This document shows, piece by piece, positions 18,127-26,434 of a DNA stretch of 64,000 nt. Below the pieces are notes generated by a model. It was not told where the DNA came from, did not search any database, and saw only the letters and a program-made list of their open reading frames with translations. The DNA is taken from contig NZ_JARQWR010000001.1 in the NCBI RefSeq assembly GCF_030766725.1, positions 62,001 to 126,000 on the forward strand, given 5' to 3'. The translations under genes were made by a program, and so were the position numbers. The stretch's first letter is position 1. The number at the start of each line of letters is the position of its first letter. The stretch is from Flavobacterium aerium (GTDB lineage: Bacteria > Bacteroidota > Bacteroidia > Flavobacteriales > Flavobacteriaceae).

Positions 18127-18687
18127 TTATAAATTCTCTAATGAGTTCCGTTTTACTGTTGTTGACTGTTTGAACAATGTAGGAGTCAGACCAGTAACTT
18201 TTTTAAACTGTTTACTCAAATGAGAAGTACTACTATAATTGAGTTGAAAAGCAATTTCATTTAAATTTAATTCATCATAAATTAAAAGCTCTTTTACCCG
18301 TTCAATTTTTTGGAGTATAAAATACTGTTCAATCGTAGTACCTTCTTGCTGCGAAAATAATTTACTAAGAGTGCTGTAATCTTGTCCTATTTGTTCTGTG
18401 ATATAGGCAGACAGATTGTGAATCAAATGATTGTTGTTGGTATGAACCAATTCAATAATAAGATTTTTTATTTTTTCAGTCAGACGACTCTTTTTATCAT
18501 CGATTAATTCAAAACCATAGGATTGTAGTCCAATTTCAACTTCTTTCAGTTGTTCCTTGTCCAGTTCTTCAGCCAGAGTTACATCACCAAGTTCCACTGC
18601 TAAAGGGTGAAGTCCGAATTTTTCTAATTCAGACTTCACCACCATTTTACAGCGGTTGCAAACCATATTTTTTATATATAATTTCAA
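18127..18687 (-). CDS. AraC-family regulator with N-terminal CxxC metal-binding module
   Basis: The 186-residue protein has an AraC-type double helix-turn-helix at the C-terminus (residues about 95-180: KIERVKELLIYDELNLNEIAFQLNYSSTSHLSKQFKKVTGLTP). The short N-terminal domain opens with MKLYIKNMVCNRCKMVV. Cys10 and Cys13 form the CxxC of an HMA-like ferredoxin fold instead of a sugar-binding cupin. Direct Cu(I) sensing and control of the surrounding copper genes is the natural inference. It starts 5 bp after the stop of the HMA-DUF3347 lipoprotein gene, so the two are co-transcribed. Confidence 0.88.
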   Translation of the reverse strand: MKLYIKNMVCNRCKMVVKSELEKFGLHPLAVELGDVTLAEELDKEQLKEVEIGLQSYGFELIDDKKSRLTEKIKNLIIELVHTNNNHLIHNLSAYITEQIGQDYSTLSKLFSQQEGTTIEQYFILQKIERVKELLIYDELNLNEIAFQLNYSSTSHLSKQFKKVTGLTPTLFKQSTTVKRNSLENL

Positions 18688-18692
18688 AATGA

Positions 18693-19529
18693 TTATTTAA
18701 GAGTTTCAACAGTATTTCCACAAGTTAGCATTGCCGAGCCATAATAAGGATTTTTAATTGCTTCCTCTTTGCTCAACCAATTTGATCCTTTGTTAAACAT
18801 AGGACAATATTGGTAATATACTGTGGTGTCTGTTTTGAACACTTTTGTAGCCTCATAAATATTTTTTGATAAAGACGCGAAAGAAATTCTCTGACGAGCA
18901 ATATCAGTTGTAGCGGTGATGTTTTTGGTGTCTGTTTTTAAATCTGCAATGATTTTCATCCAAGCCGTATGCTGGTTAGCTTCCATTTTATCCATGGGAG
19001 CAGCATTTATTGCTTTTAATAATTCTGTTGCAGCAACAGCAGCTGTTTTACCATCATTTTTTACTAAAGCATCTTTTAAGGAAAAATAAGAGGCATATAC
19101 TGTTTTTAATATAGAACTATTCTGTGTTGTTTCCATGGAATTCATGGCAGTATGTCCTTCGTGTTTATTTTCAATAACCGCTGTTTTTTTAGGACGATCA
19201 TATTGGCAACAGCCCGGTAAATTATTATACGCTTTTTCAGGTGCTAAAAAAGCATCACTATCATAACCAGCATAAGCAACTTTTTTTAGGATAGCATTTT
19301 GATTGGTCTTTGTGCTATCGTAAGTCAAAGCAAGCATTTTAGTGTCAACATTCCATTCTGCCTTCACAACACCACTTTCATTTGCGGCTTTTTCAATGGT
19401 TTTTTTACACATCTCACAATTCCCGTATACTTTAAGAGATTCGGATTTTACATTTTTTATTTGTGCTTCGCACCCTGTTAACGATAGTAAAAGAATTACT
19501 ACCGAAATATATTTAGATAAGTTTTTCAT
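18693..19529 (-). CDS. HMA-domain lipoprotein with DUF3347 copper-binding domain
   Basis: From the ATG at 19529 the protein has 278 residues and a lipoprotein signal (LLSLTGC, Cys20). An HMA domain follows with NCEMCKKTIEKAANESGVVKAEWNVDTK. After a linker containing GCCQYD and His/Met residues, the C-terminal region (ILKTVYASYFSLKDALVKNDGKTA to YYQYCPMFNKGSNWLSKEEAIKNPYYG) matches DUF3347, found in CusB-like efflux proteins. It is probably an envelope copper chaperone or sequestering lipoprotein. The frame extends 29 codons further upstream but has no signal peptide there, so the ATG is preferred. Confidence 0.88.
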   Translation of the reverse strand: MKNLSKYISVVILLLSLTGCEAQIKNVKSESLKVYGNCEMCKKTIEKAANESGVVKAEWNVDTKMLALTYDSTKTNQNAILKKVAYAGYDSDAFLAPEKAYNNLPGCCQYDRPKKTAVIENKHEGHTAMNSMETTQNSSILKTVYASYFSLKDALVKNDGKTAAVAATELLKAINAAPMDKMEANQHTAWMKIIADLKTDTKNITATTDIARQRISFASLSKNIYEATKVFKTDTTVYYQYCPMFNKGSNWLSKEEAIKNPYYGSAMLTCGNTVETLK

Positions 19530-19680
19530 GTTGAACAGATTTTGATTAAAATTAAAGTTATTTTCTTGTTTTTTGGCATTTTTGCGAATACAAAAACGAT
19601 AGCCATTAGAAAGCAATGACTAAATAGCATAAAACGAAAAAAATATAAATACTTGATTTATATTAAATTAATAAAGGGAA

Positions 19681-20067
19681 TCAAATTCTAAGAACTCTAT
19701 TCATCAAATAGAGAGGAGGTGTGTAAAGCTCTATTGGTTCAAATTTATCCAGTGGTGTAGAATGTGTAAACACAATTGGAATTGAAAAAGTAAAAGAGTT
19801 ATTCTTTTTAAGGGCAGTAGCCGGTTTACTAAATTTTGCCGAAAACTCTTCAGTTTGTTGTTGATTATCTCTTAGTTTGAAACAAATTTCAGTGTTATCA
19901 CAACAACTTTTTTTAGACGAATTATGCGTACAGGCACATTTGCCGGGAGTAGAAAACTCGCCTACTATAGAAGAAAACGTATCACCACAAAGAGGCTCAG
20001 ATACCGTAAAACCAATGGCCGGAATCATGTATAAAAACACCAAAAATGTGATGAATAATTTTTTCAT
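19681..20067 (-). CDS. Small exported Cys-rich protein, HYC_CC_PP-like
   Basis: The 128-residue product from ATG 20067 has a signal peptide (KLFITFLVFLYMIPAIGFTVSE). Two cysteine groups follow (EPLCGDTF, then CACTHNSSKKSCCDN), and the C-terminus contains YTPPLYLMNRVLRI. Small Bacteroidota proteins with a Cys, a CC pair and a terminal PP (HYC_CC_PP family) sit beside metal-resistance genes. Here the first motif lacks the HY. The longest frame starts at a TTG inside the -7 box at 20083-20090, so the ATG is used. It is probably the first gene of the copper cluster. Confidence 0.78.
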   Translation of the reverse strand: MKKLFITFLVFLYMIPAIGFTVSEPLCGDTFSSIVGEFSTPGKCACTHNSSKKSCCDNTEICFKLRDNQQQTEEFSAKFSKPATALKKNNSFTFSIPIVFTHSTPLDKFEPIELYTPPLYLMNRVLRI

Positions 20068-20082
20068 TACAGAGATAAAGGG

Positions 20083-20090
20083 CAAAGCTA
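20083..20090 (-). promoter_or_regulatory. Putative -7 box of copper cluster
   Basis: TAGCTTTG on the minus strand lies 16 bp before the ATG at 20067. No -33 TTG at standard distance is seen, consistent with activator dependence but not proof of it. Confidence 0.45.
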
Positions 20091-20442
20091 TTTAAAAAAG
20101 AGAATAAAGAGGTTAAAAATTATCATAAATAAATGGTATAAAATTTTTAACTTGGAGGACGATTGTTAAAGTCTTAAACAAAAATGTTAAAAATCATAAA
20201 ACGTGAAATGTCCACCTTATAGAGCGATTTGTAGGACAAAAGGGCGTAAATATTGATTTACTTTGTTAGATTAATTATAAATAACAAGAAGTCGCTACTT
20301 AATAGCGCAATAATTTTTTCGTCAAACTAACGATATTGAGGGTCATCTTTGTTCGTCACAGCTATTTTTAAAGCAATAGGGGAATTGCTAATAATTTGAT
20401 TACAAAGGGAATCCGGTCAATACATAAAAGTAATTAATATTT
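20091..20442. other. Intergenic region between copper cluster and siderophore module
   Basis: About 350 bp of AT-rich, divergent-promoter DNA. I see near-matches to the -7 box (for example TTACTTTG near 20258) but no convincing full promoter, hairpin, RNA gene or reading frame. Operators for the two AraC-type regulators encoded on either side could lie here. Confidence 0.5.
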
Positions 20443-21339
20443 ATGGATAAACCCAATGATATACCCGTGCGCAAAATTAGTGAATCGATTGCCGGTATTC
20501 GAGTTGAAAGATTTACTTCTGAGCAGTTAAATAGATCTGCTCATAAAATTTCACAGCCTCATCGTCATGACCATTATACCTGTATCCTGTTAGAAAGTGG
20601 TACAGTAGAATTGTTAGTAGACTTTAAGTTGATTCTTTTGAGTCAGAATGTATTGCTTTTTTCAAGTCCTGGTCAGGTTCATCAATTCATCACTTCTACT
20701 AAAAGTAGTGGTTGGATGCTATCATTTGATAATAAATTAGTCGATGATGTTGCTCGAATGACTTTGGAGCAATCTTTATCGGAAATTATTTTATTACCCT
20801 TAGAGGAAGAAGATTCAGATTGGTATTCCCGATTACTGGAATTACTAGATCAAACTTTTAATGAAGAAAAAGCTAGTGTTTTTAGAAATCCAGTAATTAA
20901 TTCTTTATTGCAAACTTTTGTTTATCAAACCGCATCAATTTACTTATCAAAAGAAAAAGTAAGTACTGGTGACCATTCTGCGCGAAGTATTGATATTACA
21001 AAAAATTTCAAATCGATGGTGCGTAAAAATTTTAGGTTTATGAAAAAACCGTTAGAGTTTGCTGCCAAGATGCATTTGTCGGGAAGCTATTTAAATGATA
21101 CCGTTAAATCAGTGACAGGATTTTCATTATCGCATTACATTCAGCAGGAAGTTGTTCGAGAAGCACAACGACTATTATATTATTCAGAACTGAGTATCAA
21201 AGAAATTGCCATTGACTTAGGGTATGAAGACTATAAATATTTTAACCGTTTATTTAGTAAAGTAACCGGATATTCACCGGGCGTTTTTCGTAAAAATTAC
21301 GCAAATATGAACGCTTGGAAAGAAGTTAATTCATTTTAA
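20443..21339 (+). CDS. AraC-family transcriptional regulator
   Basis: The 298-residue protein has an N-terminal cupin-like sensor domain (SQPHRHDHYTCILLESGTVELLVDFKLILLSQNVLLFSSPGQVHQF, residues about 38-85). At the C-terminus is an AraC-type double helix-turn-helix (LEFAAKMHLSGSYLNDTVKSVTGFSLSHYIQ and IKEIAIDLGYEDYKYFNRLFSKVTGYSPGVFRK). It lies 40 bp upstream of the siderophore-interacting protein gene on the same strand and is likely its regulator. The ligand is unknown. Confidence 0.93.
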   Translation: MDKPNDIPVRKISESIAGIRVERFTSEQLNRSAHKISQPHRHDHYTCILLESGTVELLVDFKLILLSQNVLLFSSPGQVHQFITSTKSSGWMLSFDNKLVDDVARMTLEQSLSEIILLPLEEEDSDWYSRLLELLDQTFNEEKASVFRNPVINSLLQTFVYQTASIYLSKEKVSTGDHSARSIDITKNFKSMVRKNFRFMKKPLEFAAKMHLSGSYLNDTVKSVTGFSLSHYIQQEVVREAQRLLYYSELSIKEIAIDLGYEDYKYFNRLFSKVTGYSPGVFRKNYANMNAWKEVNSF

Positions 21340-21379
21340 AAAAAGAATTACAATAAAATCATAATTAAAATAAAAGTGT

Positions 21380-22219
21380 ATGAGCAATAAAAAAGACATT
21401 GCCACAGTCACATTAAAGGTAAAAGAGAAAAAAAACATAACACCCAATTTTATACGAATAATATTAACGGGAGAAGCAGAAGATATTGAGGTTTATAAAG
21501 ACTCTCCGATTGGAGTTAATAATAAAATATACGTTCCACCAGTAGGCGCTACATCGATTGAATTCCCAGAGTTTGATTTTGAAAACGGCAAATGGATATT
21601 ACCACCGAAAGAAGTGTGTCCTGCGATTCGAACCTACACCCATCGTGGAATCGACTTAGAGAAAAAGGAACTGATTATAGATTTTGCAGCACATGGTGAA
21701 GAAGGACCCGCTTCGACTTGGGCTATTAATGCAAAACCAGGAGACCTTTTAGGAGTATCAATGCATACGCTTCCCAAAGAATTATATCCTGAAGCAGATT
21801 GGTATTTATTGGTAGGTGATGCTACGGCTATTCCAGTATTAGCGGTTATTTTAGAGACATTACCCAAAACAGCTAAAGGTGTTGCGATTATTGAAGTACA
21901 TGGCAAAGAAGATGAACAAGAATTGTTTACAAAAGCGGATATAGAATTTCATTGGATTCATAATCCAAACCCACAGAAAGGAAGTAATCTAGCTGAAATT
22001 ACCCGTAGAGTCAAGATTCCTGCAAAAGAAACTACTTCACGTTTTGGTTATGTAGCAGCGGAGTTTTCTACAATAAAAGGCATACGCCATTACTTGCGTA
22101 AAGAATTAGAATGGACCAAAGAGGAATTGTATGCTTATTCTTATTGGAAAGCAGGAGTTTCAGAAGATGGTTCTGTTGCAGATCGACATAATGAGCGAGA
22201 AGATTTTGATAAAAATTAG
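21380..22219 (+). CDS. Siderophore-interacting FAD-binding reductase
   Basis: The 279-residue protein resembles ViuB/YqjH-type flavoproteins that release iron from ferric siderophores by reduction in the cytoplasm. The FAD-binding strand AIRTYTHRGID lies near residue 80. PASTWAINAKPGDLLGV follows near 115, then the SIP-type NAD(P)-binding half (LVGDATAIPVLAVILETLP). The characteristic C-terminus is GYVAAEFSTIKGIRHYLRKELEWTKEELYAYSYWKAG. No siderophore synthesis or receptor gene lies nearby. Confidence 0.93.
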   Translation: MSNKKDIATVTLKVKEKKNITPNFIRIILTGEAEDIEVYKDSPIGVNNKIYVPPVGATSIEFPEFDFENGKWILPPKEVCPAIRTYTHRGIDLEKKELIIDFAAHGEEGPASTWAINAKPGDLLGVSMHTLPKELYPEADWYLLVGDATAIPVLAVILETLPKTAKGVAIIEVHGKEDEQELFTKADIEFHWIHNPNPQKGSNLAEITRRVKIPAKETTSRFGYVAAEFSTIKGIRHYLRKELEWTKEELYAYSYWKAGVSEDGSVADRHNEREDFDKN

Positions 22220-22242
22220 TTTTATTTCGATCTTTAAAAAAT

Positions 22243-22273
22243 AAAAAAAGCCTCTATACAAGAGGCTTTTTTT
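22243..22273 (+). terminator. Strong intrinsic terminator after siderophore-interacting gene
   Basis: A 13-bp stem with AGCCTCT/AGAGGCT core, a 5-nt loop and a T-run follows the stop by 23 bp. Confidence 0.9.
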
Positions 22274-22313
22274 AGTATATTGAATTCATGTTTTAATGAA
22301 ATAACTTTTAAAG

Positions 22314-23078
22314 ATGATAAAGAATATAGTAATAACTTGTTTAATGATTTTAATTTCGAATGTATTGCTTGCACAAAGTAAGGATACCATTGAATTTAAA
22401 GTCGATATGAAAATGAATTACGACCGAGCAAAAAAAAATGCTCTAGAACGCTATGAATATACGGTAGAAAAATATGATTCTGTAGCTGCACAATTTTCAA
22501 AAAAAGATGTAATATTTGTCCTGTCCAAATATAAATTTGAACAATTTGAATTGACAACTATTCCTGTTTTCGAATTAGATAGAACAAGTCGGATAAATAA
22601 AAAAGTGAATATTTTACAGTATTTGAAGAATCGGATTAATGATGAACATGTTTTTTATCGTCTATATATTGATGGTAAGGTTGTTATGGATGACTTCTTG
22701 GTAACGAGAGACTATAGCCGAATTGATTTAATTAATTACGCCTTATTAGGCTTTGATTTTAATGATCCCAATAATGCTGTATCTTCTATGGATTACTTAA
22801 CTAAATTAGGATTAGAAAGAAATAAATTTGTATTTCATATTAAAGGGTTTCTTTCCTTATTCATTGTCGAGAAAGGAATTGTATATGCTATTACAAATGC
22901 TACTGAGGATGGGGAGTATGACTTGACAGAAATAAATGAGTATATGGGGTGTGAAGTTGGAAAGAGAAATTTAAATATAATTTTAAAGAGTGAATGTCTA
23001 TTCTGTAGTTTGAGAAAAGGAGTTAAAAGAAGAGATTATTTTAAAGGATCATATTACTTTAAGGTAGAAAAAGAATAA
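22314..23078 (+). CDS. Exported protein of unknown family, tandem paralogue A
   Basis: The 254-residue protein has a signal peptide (VITCLMILISNVLLAQ). It is clearly homologous along its whole length to the next gene, which is also exactly 254 residues. Shared blocks include LVFSK/RYK with ELT-IP-ELD, LTKLGLERN/MKLGLERN, FIVE-GIVYAITN, SECLFCSL near residue 225 and the identical end YYFKVEKE. The two conserved Cys in ECLFC could form a disulfide or bind a metal. I recognise no family. Base composition is AT-richer than neighbouring housekeeping genes. Confidence 0.8.
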   Translation: MIKNIVITCLMILISNVLLAQSKDTIEFKVDMKMNYDRAKKNALERYEYTVEKYDSVAAQFSKKDVIFVLSKYKFEQFELTTIPVFELDRTSRINKKVNILQYLKNRINDEHVFYRLYIDGKVVMDDFLVTRDYSRIDLINYALLGFDFNDPNNAVSSMDYLTKLGLERNKFVFHIKGFLSLFIVEKGIVYAITNATEDGEYDLTEINEYMGCEVGKRNLNIILKSECLFCSLRKGVKRRDYFKGSYYFKVEKE

Positions 23079-23089
23079 ATTTTTTATGT

Positions 23090-23854
23090 ATGAAGATAAA
23101 AAAAACAATAATAGTTTGTCTAATGATTTTAAGTTCGAGTTTATTGTTTTGTCAAACAAAAGATACGGTAGGATTTAGAATCGATATGAAGAGGTTACAT
23201 ACTATTGCAGAAGAAAATGCAAAGGATCGACATAAATTTACAGTTGAAAAACAGGATTTCATCACAAAAAATTTTACTATTAATTCCAATTTTGTTCTAT
23301 CACGATATAAATATAATGAATTGGAATTGACGGTTATTCCTAGCCTAGAATTAATTGAAACAGCAGTGATAAATGATAAAATAAACATTCTGCATTATTT
23401 TAAATTGAAAGAAAATGTAGATAATTTATCGTATAATCTGTATGTTGAGGGTAAAATAGTAATGGATGCTGTTGTTGAAGAATATAGTGGAAAAGCTCAG
23501 GATTTGGCATTTTATGTATTAATCGGGGATAATTTTGATAATCCTGTTAGGCTTGGGAATGATATGGGATATATGATGAAATTAGGCTTGGAAAGAAATC
23601 ATTTTACATTTTATATTAAAGGGTTATCTCCTCTTTTTATTGTTGAAAATGGGATTGTATATGCTATAACTAACCCCACAAATGAAGGGGGATATGATAA
23701 AATGGAAATCAATAAATATATGGGTACCATGGTGGGTGAGAATAATTTGAAAAGGATCTTAATGAGTGAATGTTTATTTTGTAGTTTAAAAAAAGTAACT
23801 AAAAAGAATAAGTATTATAAAAAGCCATACTATTTTAAAGTAGAAAAAGAATAA
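23090..23854 (+). CDS. Exported protein of unknown family, tandem paralogue B
   Basis: This 254-residue protein lies 11 bp downstream of its paralogue and has its own signal peptide (IVCLMILSSSLLFCQ). Like copy A it shows a DMK motif after the signal, ERN near residue 165, SECLFCSLKK near residue 225 and YYFKVEKE at the end. Divergence across the middle indicates an old duplication. The ligand or target is unknown. Both copies probably share one transcript with the following gene. Confidence 0.8.
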   Translation: MKIKKTIIVCLMILSSSLLFCQTKDTVGFRIDMKRLHTIAEENAKDRHKFTVEKQDFITKNFTINSNFVLSRYKYNELELTVIPSLELIETAVINDKINILHYFKLKENVDNLSYNLYVEGKIVMDAVVEEYSGKAQDLAFYVLIGDNFDNPVRLGNDMGYMMKLGLERNHFTFYIKGLSPLFIVENGIVYAITNPTNEGGYDKMEINKYMGTMVGENNLKRILMSECLFCSLKKVTKKNKYYKKPYYFKVEKE

Positions 23855-23898
23855 GGTTCAAGTCAAGGTAAACAATATACCGTTAAAATTATTTTTAG

Positions 23899-24606
23899 AT
23901 GAAAAAAATTATAGTATTTATTATAGGTTCACTTTTTTGCATTAGTTCGAGCTCAATTAATTGCTTGAATAGAGATAAGTTTGTATTGCCACTGTTTGAA
24001 AAGGAAATTAAATATGATGCTAGGCTAGTTAGACTAGATACCATTAATTCTGACTATAGAATTAATTGGTCAGGAGGAGACACACCAGATTTGTTTAAAT
24101 TGTATTTCAGAGAATTTAGTAATGAAAGAAAAGTAAAACCAATCGATAAGATTCATTTTATAAAAGAAAATTTATTAGATCGAGATAGTTTAACATATGA
24201 TTATATTTATGGTAGGAAGGGAGTAAAAGGATATAATCTTTATTTATATTCTAGAGAAGTGAGAGAAATGGATTCGAAAACAAAATCACCAAATTATATT
24301 CGTGGATTTTTATTATTTGAAAATAATAATAAAATTAAATACAGTATGGCTGTTTACGTAGAAAATAAAATTTATGTTGGGTATAAATTAGACACCTATA
24401 TTTTTGATAATTATGTTGTTGTGGTAAAAATAGAAGGACAATGTTATGATGTTGCAATTGATTCGATTGAAATAATAGAAAAAGGATATGATTATTGCAA
24501 GGATCTTTATAGTTATGGCGTTTTGAAAATTAATTCTGATGGAAGTTTTAAAACATTAAGTGAAGCCGAAGCCGAGGTGATGATAAGGAAAAAATTCAGA
24601 AGATAA
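23899..24606 (+). CDS. Hypothetical exported protein
   Basis: The 235-residue protein has a hydrophobic N-terminus (IIVFIIGSLFCISSSSINC) that may be a signal peptide, possibly with a Cys near residue 22. The mature part is rich in Tyr, Lys, Asp and Ile, with beta-strand-like segments (YSMAVYVENKIYVGYKLDTYIFDNYVVVVKIEG). It does not align obviously with the tandem pair upstream. No family is recognised. It starts 44 bp after copy B and ends before a bidirectional hairpin. Confidence 0.7.
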   Translation: MKKIIVFIIGSLFCISSSSINCLNRDKFVLPLFEKEIKYDARLVRLDTINSDYRINWSGGDTPDLFKLYFREFSNERKVKPIDKIHFIKENLLDRDSLTYDYIYGRKGVKGYNLYLYSREVREMDSKTKSPNYIRGFLLFENNNKIKYSMAVYVENKIYVGYKLDTYIFDNYVVVVKIEGQCYDVAIDSIEIIEKGYDYCKDLYSYGVLKINSDGSFKTLSEAEAEVMIRKKFRR

Positions 24607-24675
24607 TATTATTTTCCGGTATAGAATATTTTGAAATCGTATTAAAATTTCACCATATATTTAGATTAAGAATAA

Positions 24676-24710
24676 CATCCCTATTACTATTAAAGAAGGT
24701 AATAGGGATG
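24676..24710. terminator. Bidirectional terminator between convergent genes
   Basis: A 12-bp perfect stem (24676-24687 with 24699-24710) and 11-nt loop lie between the exported-protein gene and hmp, which converge here. A T-rich tail follows on the plus strand. Confidence 0.75.
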
Positions 24711-24726
24711 ATTTGTTTTATGAATT

Positions 24727-25935
24727 TTAATTCAACTGTATTGCTTGTGGGCCAAATTCCTCATAGAAGATATTCTTGGTATTGACATTCAGATCTACAA
24801 GAGAAGTATATTGAGCTTTAATGAATGGAGCAGGACCACAGATGTAATAATGTGCATCATCGAGCAAAATGGCCTCTTTACAAAGTTCCAAATTCACGCG
24901 TCCTGATATAACGCCATCTTCTGGATTTACAGAATTTACATCTTCATAGAAAATATAAGTATCAAGCCATTGTGCCTCTTCATTCAGTGAGTTAATTTCA
25001 TTTTTGAAAGCATGTACAGATTGATTACGACAACCATGTATCCAAACCAATTTGTTATTCTGAATTTGTTCTTTATTCGTTTCAAGCATACTCATCATAG
25101 GAGTAAAACCAACACCACCACTAATTAGTACAAGAGGCGTTTTATGATCTTCTGGTAAATGAAACACACCTGCTGGAGCTGAAATAGTGATTATATCTCC
25201 TTCAGATTTTGCATGCAATGCATTCGAAACCATACCCGATGGACTAGAAGGATTACCCACTTCTTTTTTTACAGATATTCTGTAATATTCCGGATGAAAA
25301 GCATTCGACAAGCTATATTGACGAGGTTGAAGTAGATTCAATTCGGGAACAAACACTTGTACACTGATGAATTGACCGGCGAAGAAAGAAGCAATTTCTT
25401 TTCCATCCTCAGGATACAAATAAAATGACTTTATTTCATCCGATTCTTCTACGATTCTTTTGACGATAAATTTGCGCCATCCATTCCATCCACCACGTTT
25501 GATTTTATTCTCCTCATACATGCCTTTCTCCAAATTAATCATGATGTCAGCCAATTGATTATATGCAATGGTCCAAGCCTCTAATATTTCCGGAGTTGCA
25601 CCGTCGCCAATGACTTCTTTGATAGAAGCAATTAAATGCATTCCTACGATTTGATATTGTTCAGGTTGAATATTTAAACTGGTATGTTTACTGCCGATTC
25701 CTTTGAGTACATCGATTAAAACACCAGGATTATCAATATGTTCGGCATAAGCCAAAACAGCCATTGCTAAAGCAGCTTTTTGTCTTCCATTTGCCTGATT
25801 TCCCATATTGAAAATTTCTTTCAATTCTGGATTATGCAAAAACATGCGTTTGTAGAAGTGATCCGTTAAGGCTTCACCGCCGGTTCGTAAAATAGGGATT
25901 GTGGCTTTGATTAAGTCTTTTTGTACTGAATTCAT
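24727..25935 (-). CDS. hmp: Flavohemoprotein (nitric oxide dioxygenase)
   Basis: The 402-residue enzyme converts NO and O2 to nitrate with NAD(P)H in the cytoplasm. The N-terminal globin domain (1-140) carries the proximal His in LAYAEHIDNPG near residue 85 and a Tyr in FYKRMFLHNP. Next is the FAD-binding barrel with RQYSLSNA near residue 206. The NAD-binding domain has LISGGVGFTPMMSML near 270 and YICGPAPFI near 360. Length is normal for Hmp. A 17-bp palindrome lies 34 bp upstream, and a Crp/Fnr regulator is encoded nearby on the same strand. Confidence 0.97.
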   Translation of the reverse strand: MNSVQKDLIKATIPILRTGGEALTDHFYKRMFLHNPELKEIFNMGNQANGRQKAALAMAVLAYAEHIDNPGVLIDVLKGIGSKHTSLNIQPEQYQIVGMHLIASIKEVIGDGATPEILEAWTIAYNQLADIMINLEKGMYEENKIKRGGWNGWRKFIVKRIVEESDEIKSFYLYPEDGKEIASFFAGQFISVQVFVPELNLLQPRQYSLSNAFHPEYYRISVKKEVGNPSSPSGMVSNALHAKSEGDIITISAPAGVFHLPEDHKTPLVLISGGVGFTPMMSMLETNKEQIQNNKLVWIHGCRNQSVHAFKNEINSLNEEAQWLDTYIFYEDVNSVNPEDGVISGRVNLELCKEAILLDDAHYYICGPAPFIKAQYTSLVDLNVNTKNIFYEEFGPQAIQLN

Positions 25936-25969
25936 TGTTCTGTTTTTAAATTAATGAATAATTAAAGGA

Positions 25970-25986
25970 TGTACAGATACTGTACA
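25970..25986. promoter_or_regulatory. Palindromic operator candidate upstream of hmp
   Basis: TGTACAGATACTGTACA is a perfect 7-3-7 inverted repeat in the 65-bp gap between hmp and the small membrane protein gene. Its place 34 bp ahead of the ATG fits an operator. The binding protein is unknown. Confidence 0.6.
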
Positions 25987-26000
25987 ACGTTGGGTGTTTT

Positions 26001-26288
26001 TTATAAGGCGATAATATTGACTGCGATAAGAATAGCGCTTACAACAACACTTGCAATAAGAATGTTGAATAATAGCTTAGGAGGTTGTTGAGCCAATACG
26101 GCACCATTGAATCCCATGGTAAGAATGATGATAAAAAAAAGTTGAATCATCTGACTTGGACTTGTTCCATTCATCAAAACCAACATAGCAGCAATAGATC
26201 CCAAACAACTTTGACCTAATATGCCTAAGGTTGTAAAACCTAAGAATCCTCGTTTATAATCGTTTAGATATTTGTGATAATAGTTCAT
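26001..26288 (-). CDS. Small membrane protein of unknown function next to hmp
   Basis: The 95-residue protein has three predicted membrane segments (about 17-38, 45-65 and 72-94) separated by short polar loops (NGTSPSQ, QQPPK). I recognise no family. It is sandwiched between hmp and the Crp/Fnr gene, with a -7 box and a Crp/Fnr-style palindrome ahead of it, so a role in the same nitric-oxide or redox response is inferred. Confidence 0.75.
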   Translation of the reverse strand: MNYYHKYLNDYKRGFLGFTTLGILGQSCLGSIAAMLVLMNGTSPSQMIQLFFIIILTMGFNGAVLAQQPPKLLFNILIASVVVSAILIAVNIIAL

Positions 26289-26315
26289 GATACAATGCTT
26301 TAGAATTTATACCTA

Positions 26316-26323
26316 CAAAATTA
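26316..26323 (-). promoter_or_regulatory. -7 box of the small membrane protein gene
   Basis: TAATTTTG on the minus strand fits TAnnTTTG and would start transcription near 26312. No -33 TTG is present, which would be expected at an activator-dependent promoter. Confidence 0.5.
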
Positions 26324-26344
26324 ATGGAGCATAGCACTAGTATT

Positions 26345-26362
26345 TTATGACCTCAATCATAA
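26345..26362. promoter_or_regulatory. Crp/Fnr-type binding site candidate
   Basis: TTATGA-N6-TCATAA is a perfect palindrome with the half-site size and 6-bp spacer of Crp-family operators. Its centre (26353.5) lies about 41.5 bp upstream of the transcription start inferred from the -7 box at 26316-26323, the classic class II activator position. Confidence 0.6.
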
Positions 26363-26434
26363 GAAGCAAAAAAGAGCAGTTTTATCTGCAAAAAAGAGAA
26401 AAATAAAAGAATGAAAAGTGAAAAAAAGAAGTTG

